64,000 bases of DNA from Rostratula benghalensis. Lineage: Eukaryota > Chordata > Aves > Charadriiformes > Rostratulidae. Shown in pieces: positions 1 to 11,885 of this stretch (positions are counted from its first letter, which is position 1; each line of letters starts with the position of its first letter). The DNA lies in NCBI GenBank assembly GCA_013399305.1, contig VXAI01000068.1, positions 1,789,287 to 1,853,286 on the forward strand. Direction: 5' to 3'. Made by a program: the position numbers and the translations under genes. Below the pieces are notes generated by a model, which was given only the letters and a program-made list of their open reading frames with translations, was not told the origin of the DNA and did no database searches.

Positions 1-3000
1 CTCATATTTACTTTTTATGAAGTCTGCATCAAGCTAAGAGAGGCAGTTAGAATGGATTGGACGGAGAAATCACCTCAGTGTTGCCTCAAGGAAGCATGGC
101 AAGATTTTGAATTGGATACATGGAGATTATTAGATGAGCAGATCCTGCTTTTTGCCTCATCACAGGCTGGTATATAGATGAAGCTGCATTTTCTGGAATG
201 TATAATGGAGAACAAAATTAAACACATCTTCCTCTTTTCTGTAAGGGTACATTTCATACAGGTAAAGACAGCCCTGGACTCCCTAGACAGCAAGGGAGAG
301 GTGAGGTGGTATCTCTAGCCCATAATCTGTTATGATGGTTTTTGAGCCATAAAAGATGGGAAGAGAGATCTAAAGGAGCTTGTTTCATTTTCCAAAACAA
401 CTAATGGACAAGATGGCATTAAGAGCTTTTTAAAGCCTTCAACCTTCACTTACCAAAACAGTATGGAATATTTTTATTTTTTTTTGGCATTGATTTCAAT
501 AGTAGAGGATCATGCCTTAAGAAATGTGATATTTTGGTACCATAGCTGTTGTGGGGGTGCGATGAATTGAAGAGCACTTTGCCCTCCCTTCACCATTCAT
601 TTCACAATCTTAAACATTTCTGTTTCTTTTAGCTGTAACGTTCCCCTTATACATTTATATCCTTTCACACTTTTATTAAACATTAAAGTTTAAGTTACAA
701 AACCAGGAACATAAGCAACTGGTGTGGTTCCTGTGTGGTGATCAGTCGAAGGACATCTCTACACAGCTGTCTATGCTCACCAATCAATGTCTTTGCATAA
801 CATATAGGAGGTGAGGGCTAACAAATAAAGGAAAAGCAGTGCCTGAGCTAGTGGAATCATCTGTAAAATCTAACTGGTTTCCTTTATGGTGTGCTGAGGA
901 CAGCGAGCAAAGCAGGTCATCTCCAAATAATAGGCTAGGAATGGGCAGAAGGACAGTGACAGATTGAGAATACAGACGCTGAAGCCGGTCCATCACACAT
1001 CCCATTCCTCACACACAATCCATTTGCCATTTACAGGTGTTTGTTATCTCACCATCAATGAATCAATGGAATTACAAGCTTATTATGCACGGTCAGGCTT
1101 GCATTATGGCAGATATTAAGGCAACATACGAGGTTTTTTAATACTGAAACAATGTTTTGCTTGTTTAATTTTTAGACACCTACTACTACCAGAGCACAAA
1201 TCCTATTACCAGCTTTTAAAGTTATTACCTCAAGGTCATCTTCAACAGTATTTACCATTTTGTTACCAACTTCAAGGAACTGTCTTCAGAAGGGTTTTAT
1301 ATATTTACCAATTGCAAGTTTGGACCTTAAATCAGTCAGGTTACTTGATTTTGATGCAAACTGGGAGTGGGGGGAACGTATGAATTAGTTTCAGCAGAGA
1401 TTACTCACCCGTATCTCAGTTCAGAGAAGCGCCGTAATCTGTTGTGGTGGTATTGGCAGCAGGACAAGACCCATTAGACTTGCAATGCATCAGAGGAGGG
1501 GAAGGAAGTAGGCTTGCCCATGAGAGATAGCAAAGGCAAGTTAAGCTGTCAGACTACTTCTCCGTCCCGCAAGAGGCTGAGGATGACAGCATCATTTTTG
1601 TTTATTATTCGGTCAGCGCTCTTTGGTGCCTGGTCCTTCTGTAAGAGAGGAAGGACAAAGGGAGCAACCAGTAAAAATGAAAATGAAAGTAGCCTCAGCA
1701 GATCTAGTCCAGAGCCTGATGAAATACAGAGGTAATGCTTCAGAAGCTGAGCATCTCCTGTGGTGGCTTCAGACTGGTCTGCACTGTTGCCTCCTAATCA
1801 ATATTCAACAAACAAGAGGTGGCCTTCCTCTCTCAGGAACTAATGAGTGGTTAATGACCCTAAACTGGTGTATAACAGATTGTTAATACTGGTACAAGAA
1901 AAGCCCTAGCGAGATGAGCAGTTGCTGGCAGAACAGGAGGACAAAAGAGTCATTTGATTTAAACTGGTCACAAGCTGCACTTCTCTCAGAAAAGTGATAG
2001 TTATTTGTTACGCAGTGCTGCCTTATACAAGCAGGACCAAAATTAAAGGATTGTGATATTTTTAATATTACATTTATGAAGATGATTACCCAGCTGCTGT
2101 TTAATTTCCATCTGCGTTCTGCTGCATTTATACCATTAGTGCCACACTGTGGTTAGACAGACAGGCTCATATTTTGGAGGGGAAAAAAGCGTGGCTGACA
2201 ATTACCATTTAACTTGGTGGAGTAACAACAAATGGGCTTCTCTATATACTGTTGCCTATAAATTATGATGACTGCTTTCTTTTTGCCAGCTTTTCAAAAT
2301 GAAGAAAGAAACAGAGTGACTCAGTTTTCTGCTACATTGAAAGAAGTTGCCTCCTTGGTAAACTTGCAAAGCTTCAGCTTAGACAGACTAAATTAAACCC
2401 CTCCCAGAAGGCAGTACACAATAATTTTTAGGTTAGGAAGATATCGCTGTACATCTACTACCCATTTGCTTCCTTTTGGTTTTTTAAACCTTATTTTTGT
2501 ATAATTTTACATTCACACACCATACAACTGGTCTTCATCTGTCTGTTAGCCTATCCCAATAATACACTGCTGCTTTCCACATGGCAAATTAAATTGTGTT
2601 TTCCAGTCAGTCATAAAACAGAGGATACTGCCAGTGACCTTGGGAAAGGAGCAGGAACCTTGCAGCCATCTTGAACAACTGTCTAGCATCCTGGATCCCT
2701 GCACAGGGCAGCAAGTCACTGCTGGGAAGATTGCTAGGGTATGTCCAGATGATCTCCTATTCCCTCAGCAAAAAACAAAACTGTGTCTACAACCTGACTG
2801 CAACAAAGCCAGGGGCTCCTACCCTTTCTCCTGGATCTTCTTGGATCTCTTGAGTGTCCTTCCCAACATTCTTGAGCTGAGTCCCTAGGCTTTATTAATG
2901 GAAGCCCCAAAGGGCTTCAGGATCAGCAAGCCTTTCTCAGAGAGACACCTAAGATTGGAAGTATTAACCACCCAAGGTGATAGAACCTGTGGAGCCGAGC

Positions 3001-3473
3001 TTACAGAACTACTACTACTTGTACCCCCTCAAGCCTTCTTCATGTGCCTATGGGAGGTCCTCTCCTCCCAGCTAACCACCCTTTCCTCATCAGACAAGCC
3101 CAGCATCATGCTCCCAGCTTGTGGCCTAAGTTACCTGCCTCACAGATCTACTCTGATAGCTCCTACTGTTTCCTTAGGCCAACACACTTGAAGTCTTATA
3201 TCCCTTATGATCTCGGGTATCGATTTGAAGAGACTACAGTTGTTCCACGTTGTTTTGACCCAGGCAGGAGGTATTTCACTATTGATGCACCTTTTTACTA
3301 CTGCCTCACTCCCTGTGAAAAACTCTACAGCCGCCTTTCATTTCACTCTCTTTCTGCTGCAGGGCAATAGGATACGGGCAACCTCAAGGCAAAGAACACT
3401 TTTTTGGTTGGGTTTGGGGGATTTTTTTAACATTACATATTATTACCTATTTTTGACAACACGCTAGTTATCA

Positions 3474-3496
3474 AAAAAAAAAAAAGAAAAAAAAAG
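3474..3496. repeat. A-rich simple repeat
   Basis: This is a run of adenines broken by a single guanine. No recognisable retrotransposon body lies next to it, so it is treated as low-complexity sequence. Confidence 0.7.
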
Positions 3497-5194
3497 TACA
3501 AACAACCTCCACAAAGATACTCCACAGAACTTCTTGAAGAGAAGAAGAAATCAACGTCTCTGCTGCTACCCCTTTCCTTATCAGGCTGATTTTTCTAGAA
3601 TGAGCCTCAGCTGTTTTCAAACTGTCACTTAACCTCTACCTCTTCAGCGTGAAAACAAGCAGCTCCTTTTCTCCCCCATATGACACCTTTGATTGGGAAT
3701 TTTCCTCTTCATAGTTGGTTCTTCGTACTTAGAATAGCTATACATGGTAAAAAAAGGTGCACAAGCCTTATTTTCAGAAAAGCAGTGGAGAATTGAGGAG
3801 GTGTTTTTTTTTCTTTTTCTGTATTTTATTTCTTGATCTCTGCTTTTTGATTTCTTCTTTGATAAAAGGAAAACCACTTGCTTCTCTTACTAGGCATTAG
3901 CTTTCAGAGATGCTGACCATCCACATTTTCTATTGATTACAACATTAGTTTGGAGTATTCCTTAGATATAAAAATCAGGCCTGCTACCTGCAAGCGTTAT
4001 TTCTAAAAATACATTGTTCCAAGCATAGACTTTGTGCTGTCTCAGGCAACTATCCATAAATCTCTTCAAGCACTAACACTCAAGGACTTAAGTTCACCAA
4101 GAAAGTTATCTTTACCCATACATCAAGCCAGCTTTCTGGATGTGACAAATATGCAATCATTTATACATCTATTAGATGCCTGCATTCTGCACTGATTCAT
4201 TGTGGTAAATTCCTCATAGTAAATTCAGAATAACTACACTGTTTTCAAATACTTGGGCAAAATGTGAGTAGTCAGACACCACTCATGAGAACCAGATCGC
4301 TGGCTTGCTCCCATTCTGTTTGGATGCTCTGGAATCCTCCTTCCATGGAAAATCAGAACAAAAAAAGATTCAAGAGTATTTATTTATTTTATCACTAGTC
4401 AAAAAGTTGCAAAATCATACAAGTGAGAGGAAAAAAAAAAGAGAAACCACGGGGAATACCAGGAACCTAACTTGTGCTTTTACCTTTGAAGGTCTCCTCA
4501 TCAGTTAATTAAAGGCTATATTACCCTGAACTGAAAATCAACTATTCTCATGGGTTTCAAATGCACAGTACCTTCTTCCTTCCTAAGAAACATGATTTTT
4601 CCTGAGATGACTTCCTTCTTCTCAAAGGCAGAGAAAAAATGTATCAGTAAATCTATCTTAGAAGTAATAACTTACCCATTATATTGGAACAGTATTTAAG
4701 TGACAACAAGGCAATCAACAAAAGAGCAACATTATTTGTTCAGTCAATCTCTTTTAGAGTGATAAAACAATTCAAAGCCCAGGCCATTAAAATGCTGGGG
4801 AAAGAAGAGAGGAAGAAACCTGGGGAAAAAAGAAGCACAGCAATACAAAATATTCAGAGTACTTACACATGATATAGTTTTAGAGACAGTGGCCACAAAA
4901 ATAGGAAAATAATTGCAGTGTTTGAAAACTAGAGCTGGGCAAATCAATGATTGCTAGTCATCAACCATGCCTCACACACATCATTTATTCAATCAGAATC
5001 CTTCCTTCATCCTCCTTGACAGAAACAATAAAAAACTACTCTGTGCAGTTAAGCTTCAATCTGTATATCTGAGGAAGACAGGAATCAGATAAATTCATTT
5101 TAAGGGGGAAATTCTTCTTCTAATTTTCCTCATAGGTACCAGTTTTCCAGCTCTCTATAGCATCCTACCGTGTGATTCTCAATCACAGTTATTG

Positions 5195-5250
5195 CAGAAC
5201 CACTCACATGAAAATAGTGGTAGTAATAGTGGCCTCTTCTGCCAAATGAA
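5195..5250 (+). repeat. Possible old CR1 fragment
   Basis: Bases 5230-5250 are identical over 21 bases to 56819-56839, which lies inside a clear CR1 copy. The sequence just upstream (5195-5229) also resembles the CR1 'ctctacaaccacctgaaagg' block with gaps. Downstream similarity stops abruptly. A 21-base match is unlikely by chance in 64 kb, so shared CR1 ancestry is the simplest explanation. The short length keeps confidence low. Confidence 0.35.
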
Positions 5251-5854
5251 ACCCAAAAAAGCATTTGGTATTGATGACCCTGGAGGTCATTTTTGAACTG
5301 GGAGGGAAAAGTGGGAGTTATTGGTATCATATGTATCAAGAAATACATGACTAAAATATAAGGAAAATCTGTTCTTCCATGTAAATTTTTTCATAAATTT
5401 TTATGATTCCTATTAGCGTGGTGTGTAAAAGCCTTGTCCTGGGAGGTAATCACGTTCTGCTAAACCCCTTGTAAACAAATAGCAAGAAGATGGCTTCAGC
5501 CCCACCAAAATCCAAGATGACCTAACATAGAGGAAGTCAGAAAAGGAACACATGGAGACAAGCTCCATCAGGATAGTAGGTCGTGGTCTCCACATGTTTA
5601 TCTGTAGCCAGCACAAATCTTAAGGAGCAATGTGAGAGACAGGAGCAGAGACACTTCCAAGGCATGTCTGCAGGCTGTGAAGGCAGCTTGAGAGAAAACA
5701 TGATGTTTGTAAAGGCAACAAAGGCAGGCTGGTGCTGCAGGGTGACCTGTTGCTTCTCAGCGAGAGATGATCCATCAGGAGAGGCTGCGACCAAGGGCAT
5801 GTGGAGAAAAGTTGCCATTTGGCACGGCTACAATTGTCAAGGTCAGAGAAAAGG

Positions 5855-5875
5855 GTGCTGTGGTAACCACAGCAC
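5855..5875. other. Perfect 10-bp inverted repeat (hairpin or palindrome)
   Basis: GTGCTGTGGT (5855-5864) is followed by one base and then by its exact reverse complement ACCACAGCAC (5866-5875). The arms pair without mismatch. TGTGGT and ACCACA also match the core of a RUNX-type binding site on each strand, but a role is inference only. Confidence 0.6.
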
Positions 5876-6241
5876 AAGTAATTAAAGTCTAGACAAGATT
5901 ATTAAGGACTTCTTGTTAGGTTCCTAATGAAAGACAGCTCTTGAGGTCTGGGGTGTGTCTATGTCCCACAGTCTCTAGTGACAGTGCCCTTTCTCTCTTC
6001 TCCACCCAGCCCTCCCATTTTCCTCTCTTGTGCCAACTCTTCCACTTCTTGCCCGCTCTGTTCTTCTCAATTAAACCCAAGCTAAAACCAACAGAGGAAG
6101 CAGCTTCTGTCATAAATGACACCATACAGTAAGCATCATATTAGCTAATGCACTAAACAGACACTGAAAAACAGGGGAAGGGATAAATTATACCCTTGTC
6201 TGTTTGTTCAGCTGCCATGCCCTGTCAGATGCGTGGTTGTG

Positions 6242-6264
6242 GTGTTTGTTTGTTTGTTTGTTAA
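6242..6264. repeat. (GTTT)n microsatellite
   Basis: Four to five tandem GTTT units are directly visible. The array is too short to say more. Confidence 0.75.
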
Positions 6265-9200
6265 ACCTTCTTTGCAAAGAACAATATTCCAAGAGTTCCA
6301 GTGGTACCAGTGCCAAGGCAAATGTCTCCCTGCCCAGGGCTGACGGTGTGTTTCCCCCTTCCCTTCAAAAGAGTCCATAACCCCTACATTGTAGGACTCT
6401 CTTCTCATTTTTGTATTTCAGGAGGAAATTTTTACACTCATGGAATTGGTGTCTTGATCTGGAGCAAGCACAGAATAAAGACAGTTGAAAACTGGAGTCA
6501 CGTGTAGGTCTGTGTGCGAAATTCAGAAATACACAAAGAAATCAGACAAGTTCTATCCCAAAGCTGCAGGAAAAAGAAAGTGATCCTTCCATTTTAGCTA
6601 TCACTATTGGGAAAAGCATCTTTTACCAGGTTCTTCCATCCTAAGGATAGATTTGAGGAACAATATAGGCTTTGAACTAGTACAGCAAAGAAAGATCAAA
6701 GCTTTTTGCAACTTCTTTTTCTGACTGATGCATTCATGGCAAAATCGCAAATGAAAATAGCCAACCCATGCTCTTATTCAAAATCACCTGGAAAGCATTC
6801 TAGCCAATCACCTACAAAGTCCTGAAGAGATGCTTTGACATTATGTCCCATTTTCCCATTTGTACCAGTTGACTTCTGATACACCCATAGACAGATGTGC
6901 AAAATTGTGGCAGAAAATGGAGAAAAAAGAAGAAAAAGTTAAGCAATGAATTTTCATAAATGTCTTTAGAGATCCTTAGGGACTTAAAACAACATATATA
7001 CGATGTAGTGGCAATTGCAATCATGCAAGCCTAGAGTAACACAGGCAAGAACTAATTTCAAAATGGATATTGACCATTCTGCTTAACTCATGGAATTTAT
7101 TCTTTTTGCTGGATCTAGCAGCATAGTACACTTATTCAGGGAAACTTGCCAGGATTTACTGAATTTAAGGATTAGGCTCAGAAGCATTATACAACAGTCT
7201 TTACAATAGTACTTGGATTCTCAAATTTTTCATAAATCACTCAAATCACTAGTGCAAAACAACCCTGGGTGGGGGATTCTTAGACTAGGAGCATTGCAAA
7301 TACAAATCCAGAAACTCATCCCAATTTTCTTTTGTTCCTGAAATAGCAGGAATTTCCTGGGGTATAAAACATCTGAAAACATTTGGCCTAAGCTATCAGA
7401 CGAAGGCACAGATAATAGGACTCTGGGGAATGAATGACAACCACTGACCCTGCTTTCTGAGAGCTCCTGTTGTTGCAAGGCTCCTCCCTTTCTAAAAGTA
7501 AACATCACAATCTCTATAAATCACCACTCTTCTAGACTTCAAAGCCACTGGGGTATCCCTATCAATATATCACTCAAGTCAGAAATTAGCTTTAACATGC
7601 TGTATGATCAGTAAATAGTCAGAGTCAGCACACAGAGAGCAAAGGAGTGTTGATAGGTCCAGTCAGTTATTATTTTCCTGACAAAATATCTCCAAGAGAT
7701 CTCTTACTTGTGTTTCTGAAGCTAATATAGAGTCATCCTTTAAACCATGACCCTCAGATGCCATAAATTTCAGGGACCTGCACCAGAACACTCACTCACT
7801 TCAGACACTTAAAACTATAAAGCTTCAAAGGAGACAGAACAAACATTAGTTTAAGTTGCCTGAAAGAACACCGTCATCTGTACCAGCCACATGTGGAGGC
7901 AAACAGCTTCAGCTGCTCTCTCCAGCTGGGCTAAGTGACCTTAGCTTGAGTCTTCCTGAATTGCAACTAATGACCCAGAACATCCAGTGCAACAATTAGA
8001 GCAAATAAACAAACAGCCTGACATCTGCTGACAGTGTCTGAATCTTCTCTTTCTCTGTGCCCGGTATCTTTACAGATCATCTTGATACTAGGCATGAAAA
8101 ACAGTTGCCAGGAGAGCTTTTGAAATACCAGCTATGGGCTGTAGTTTGCCAGAGGAACAACTTAGCTCCAGGGATAGCTGGCCAGGAGGTGACCAGCACA
8201 TGAAAGGAAAACCAGCACGTGAGCAGAAAGAGTCGCACACATAATGCCAGTCCGGTCAAACTGGGTTGATTTTGCCCTCAGTTGAAGGAAATGCAGCACA
8301 TTTGAGGAGATCTAAGCCTATCAAGTGTGCAAGATAACAAAATAATAGCTCTTCCCCTGACAGCACTGGTGAGGAGGCTCCAAGCCCACCCTAAATGCTA
8401 GCTAGAGTGAAAGAGGGCACTCATCTACTGCTTGAGACCAATCCTAACTAGGAGAAACACAGTCACAGTTCTCCTGATGTGCAGGACCACCACCAGTAGG
8501 TAGGGTTACAGAAGAAGGTGGCCACTGCTGGTTTTTGCCGTTAGGATGATGCTCCCAAAGAGCAGAGGGCATGATCTCTGGTGTGGCACAGGCAGACCTA
8601 CAGCTCCCAGACATGGCCATGGTGCATCCCTGCTCCTGAAATTGGGCCAGTGTTCCACAAATACTCAGGACCAGGCAGAAAACCTTCTTGGCAGCCCAAA
8701 AGTAAGTGGATTCGGGCAGGAGAACGATGCCCTGGGGTCTGGTCCCTGTTTTTTGCATCCACTCTGCCGTTTGCAGGAGGGAATAATTGGGTAAAGTGCA
8801 TAAACAATGCTGAGGGTCACTCCAAGCCTGCACAGCACAGCAAGGACATGACTTTGTCCAGGTCCTCACCATTTGTTCCATCAGTTCAAATTGTCCACAC
8901 CAGCTTTATGTTCAGTTTGAACATCTTTTTAGTGAAGCTTCATTTCTGCTAAGTTCCTGAAAAACACCTCTATTTGGTTATGATGTTACGATGGAATTAT
9001 TATAATCAAATTTAGCAGTGACTAAGCTGTGTGTAAATGGTCTGGTTCGTGTAAACACACACAGTCATTTTGCCAGAATTCGAAATGTTGGTCTTTGATT
9101 CTATAGCTCCAAGTAATTATGGCATAATGTCACAAGGAAATTATAGCATGGCTTGTTTGAAGCAGGCTTCTCTTCGGAAAACACATTCTTTAGAGCCATT

Positions 9201-9605
9201 AGAAGTGCTCTCAGTTACATTTCAGCTGCAGTTACATTTCAACAACTTCCTGATCAAACACACCTAGAGAATGGGAAGATATTCCTCTTCCCAACAAAGT
9301 CTTAATCTTGCAAAGTCAGACCAGAAAAAAAAATGCCTGCTTTGGGTTGATTGCCAGTCGCCCTCCTCCCTCTTAGCCTTCTCTTTTCTATGGTGGCTAT
9401 ATATTTTGCCCCAAAATCTCTGCTTTCATTTAGAAAGAAGTCTGTAGCCCCTTTGATCACAAAGAAAACCTTTGAAATGTGAAATGAGTTTCAACCAACA
9501 CAGCAATGTGTGCTCAAGTCTTTAGACACCTGTAATAACAGTAGTTGGATGTGTGAACCATCCTATTCACGTCAGCAGAGTGCAAATTCTAAAGCCAAGT
9601 TAAAT

Positions 9606-9715
9606 AGAGGACACATGGTCCAGTGATTAGATCATTATTTTGGCATTTGTGATGTTCAGGTTTAGTTTTCTGCTGATCCACAGAGTTATGGGAATTTGGA
9701 CAAGTCATTTGGCAG
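9606..9715 (+). repeat. MIR-like CORE-SINE remnant, 5' (tRNA-derived) half
   Basis: The block reads like a decayed MIR head: 'acacatggtccagtgattag' corresponds to the tRNA-derived box A region. It is followed by a 'gttcaggttt' box-B-like stretch, then 'ctgatccacagagttatggg' and 'ggacaagtcattt', which parallels the MIR phrase 'gggcaagtcactt'. The order and spacing of these pieces match the family. In birds MIR copies are very old and mostly inactive. Divergence is high and the ends are approximate. The copy sits directly before a possible conserved element. Confidence 0.65.
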
Positions 9716-9849
9716 AAGGTTTAAAGCATCTCTGCTCCCCTGGGGGGACCTGGAGTCCAGCTCGTGCCAGAATGGCAGGGCTCTGCCTCCTGCTGCCCCT
9801 CATCCCGCCTGCCATCCATGGTTAGATTTGCACAGCATCGCAGCATTTG

Positions 9850-10050
9850 AGCCCAAGAATGGAAATCAGTTAAAACTATTTGCAAATTACCAGCCTGTGC
9901 TCTTTGAACAGACCAGGCTCTCGGAGTTCATTAACTCCACGAATTATGAGAGGATGCAACATTGCGTTTATAACGAAATCGTAAAGCAAATTAAAACAAC
10001 AGCCGAGCTGAAGAGTGGAAGGAAAAGAGACTGATCCTGTAACCACAGCA
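9850..10050. other. Possible conserved non-coding element
   Basis: This stretch differs in texture from its surroundings. It retains several CpGs in AT-leaning sequence (for example in 'gcgtttataacgaaatcg') and is free of simple repeats. It is also part of a 112-codon forward open frame (9696-10034), but the frame spans the upstream SINE and has no recognisable domain, so a coding role is doubtful. I infer possible conservation from composition alone; no alignment was made. Confidence 0.25.
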
Positions 10051-10266
10051 CTGTGACATGGGCTCTGATAGAGTTCCTGTATGACATCTCAAAAGAGGAA
10101 TTTAATGACGTATAAACATTTCTTTTTCTGATGGCAGATGAAAGAGTAAGTTAATGGAGTAACTACTGCCAAAGACTAGCGGGGAAAGGTCTGCCTCTCC
10201 TAAAAAACACAGTACCATGGTAGGGAGGAATGTGTATGTATAAAATTAATAAAATTGTTTATAAAT

Positions 10267-10326
10267 NNNNNNNNNNNNNNNNNNNNNNNNNNNNNNNNNN
10301 NNNNNNNNNNNNNNNNNNNNNNNNNN
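10267..10326. other. Assembly gap (60 N)
   Basis: Sixty consecutive N are present. An open frame that appears to run through the gap is an artefact. The real gap length may differ from 60. Confidence 0.99.
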
Positions 10327-11353
10327 GTTGTATGTATCATTTCCCGGTAAGTAGAGGTGTATTTGGATCAGCAAAGCTACAAAAACAAACACAGAAGGAT
10401 TCACTATTTTCTCTCACCGCAGTCATGACTGATTCACAATATCAATGATATTTTGTCAGATTACTCACTGAAATAGCTCTGGCTGCAATTTATACTTCTT
10501 ATTTCATCAAAATCCTTGCCATGTTAAAATGCAGCAGATCCATAACTTTACAAATACAGACCATTCTGTTGACTTCAGGAGGAACTGTGAGGAGGAGGAA
10601 AAGTCTGCGCCCAAGTACACTATTGAGAAAATCTGCCCTATACCATACTTATTCTGGCCGAATAGAATCAGATCTATCTATATGGAGCATCCACAATTTA
10701 AATAAAAATATTAAATGCTACCATTAGAAACCATCGCAGGGATCAAACCTGGAGCAGACTTAAAATTGCGTGTAGGAATCAAATCTTCCCTCCCATCCCT
10801 CAGTCCATTGATGACGGGAATTTTTCCCTTCAAGCCAGCCTTTCATAGAAAGGGGGGCCATCCTATTTCCTGCCAAGCTTCAGGTATCTTTTAAGATGTA
10901 CTATTAGCTTCCTTACTGCTGGTGAAAATTAAAAAGGAAAATTGCCTGTCACACCCAGAGAGCTAAGCTGATGATGAAGGCTGAAGTCTGCTCAGAGTTT
11001 CATTCCTGGGCTTAGACTTTAAGGTTACCTTATTTATTTATTTTCATGCACCTTGAGTGCTGTTTAAAATACAAAACCTCCAAGCATTTGCTTTCTTGCA
11101 AACATGATAAATTGGGCTAGATTTTTCAATGTACTGCATACACACAACCCCAACTTTTAGGTGATCCGGAAGGGTCTCGAGTAATTTTCTCTGCTTGATG
11201 GGATGTAATCTTCAGCTCTAGAATGAGACACATTTTGTCTCTGTTTTCGCCTCACCATCTAACTCGTGGCTGGGCTGATGATGCCAGGATTGATGTGCCC
11301 AGGAAGAGATACTTGCTATTTTTTATTGCTTATATGTTATCTTTTAGTTTTAC

Positions 11354-11378
11354 TTTTTTTTTTTTTTTTTTTTTTTTT
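11354..11378. repeat. Poly-T tract (25 T)
   Basis: An uninterrupted T run is directly visible. No retroposed body or target duplication is evident beside it. Confidence 0.9.
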
Positions 11379-11824
11379 ATCCTGCACACTGTTTGGAGAG
11401 CATAACACTGCATCTCTTCCCAAGTGTCAGATTGCTCATCCAAGCAATGACCTTACTTTACTTCTGGAAGGCTAAGGATGTGTTTGTTAAAGTAGGCAAT
11501 TGGACACATGGAGAGAGCCTGCCGGGCACAGTAACTTTGTCCATATGAAAGATGCTACAGACACCCATGTCTTCTGAGGCATCCTTTTGCTGGGATTGCT
11601 GATAGCTGACTCCTTCAGCGTAGCTCCCGTTTTACTCCTATGTCTCAGGGAAATTTTTTAAAGCCTTCAGGATATAAAGAAAAAGGATACATTAAAGTAA
11701 CCATAAAAGTCTGCTTTAAACTAACAGAAGAGAACAAGCTCGTTTGTTTGCAGCATCTACTCATGCCTAGGTACAACAGACCTTGAGGGTTGTTTCTGCT
11801 GGAGAGATTCATAAGCTATGGTTC

Positions 11825-11885
11825 TGTTAATAACAAGGATGATGGTAATAACAATGTTGGTAATAATAATGATGATAAGGAGAAG
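11825..11885. repeat. Degenerate GAT/AAT trinucleotide repeat
   Basis: Imperfect alternation of GAT, AAT and GGT triplets is visible. It is low-complexity sequence. Confidence 0.55.

Larger units (their letters stand above)
1..9605. other. Unique non-coding sequence, no gene recognised
   Basis: No exon, domain or RNA gene is recognisable on either strand. The short open frames here overlap one another in different frames and encode nothing I recognise. The region contains A/T tracts (3474-3496), a short GTTT tandem (about 6242-6264), a perfect hairpin (5855-5875) and one possible old CR1 fragment (5195-5250), each listed separately. The densest cluster of open frames, 2634-3467, is open in all three forward frames over different parts, which argues against a real exon. 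It could be intergenic DNA or a large intron; the sequence does not say which. Confidence 0.6.

Noticed and set aside
2634..3467. Cluster of overlapping + strand frames
   Set aside because: Openness is shared among all three frames over different parts, with no frame clearly preferred; it looks like low stop density, not an exon.
8444..8881. 145-codon minus-strand frame, cysteine-rich
   Set aside because: Two + strand frames (8546-8794, 8581-8952) overlap it. No motif, signal peptide or splice context supports it, and no viral or host family is recognised.
10230..10448. Frame passing through the N run
   Set aside because: It exists only because N codons are read as open.
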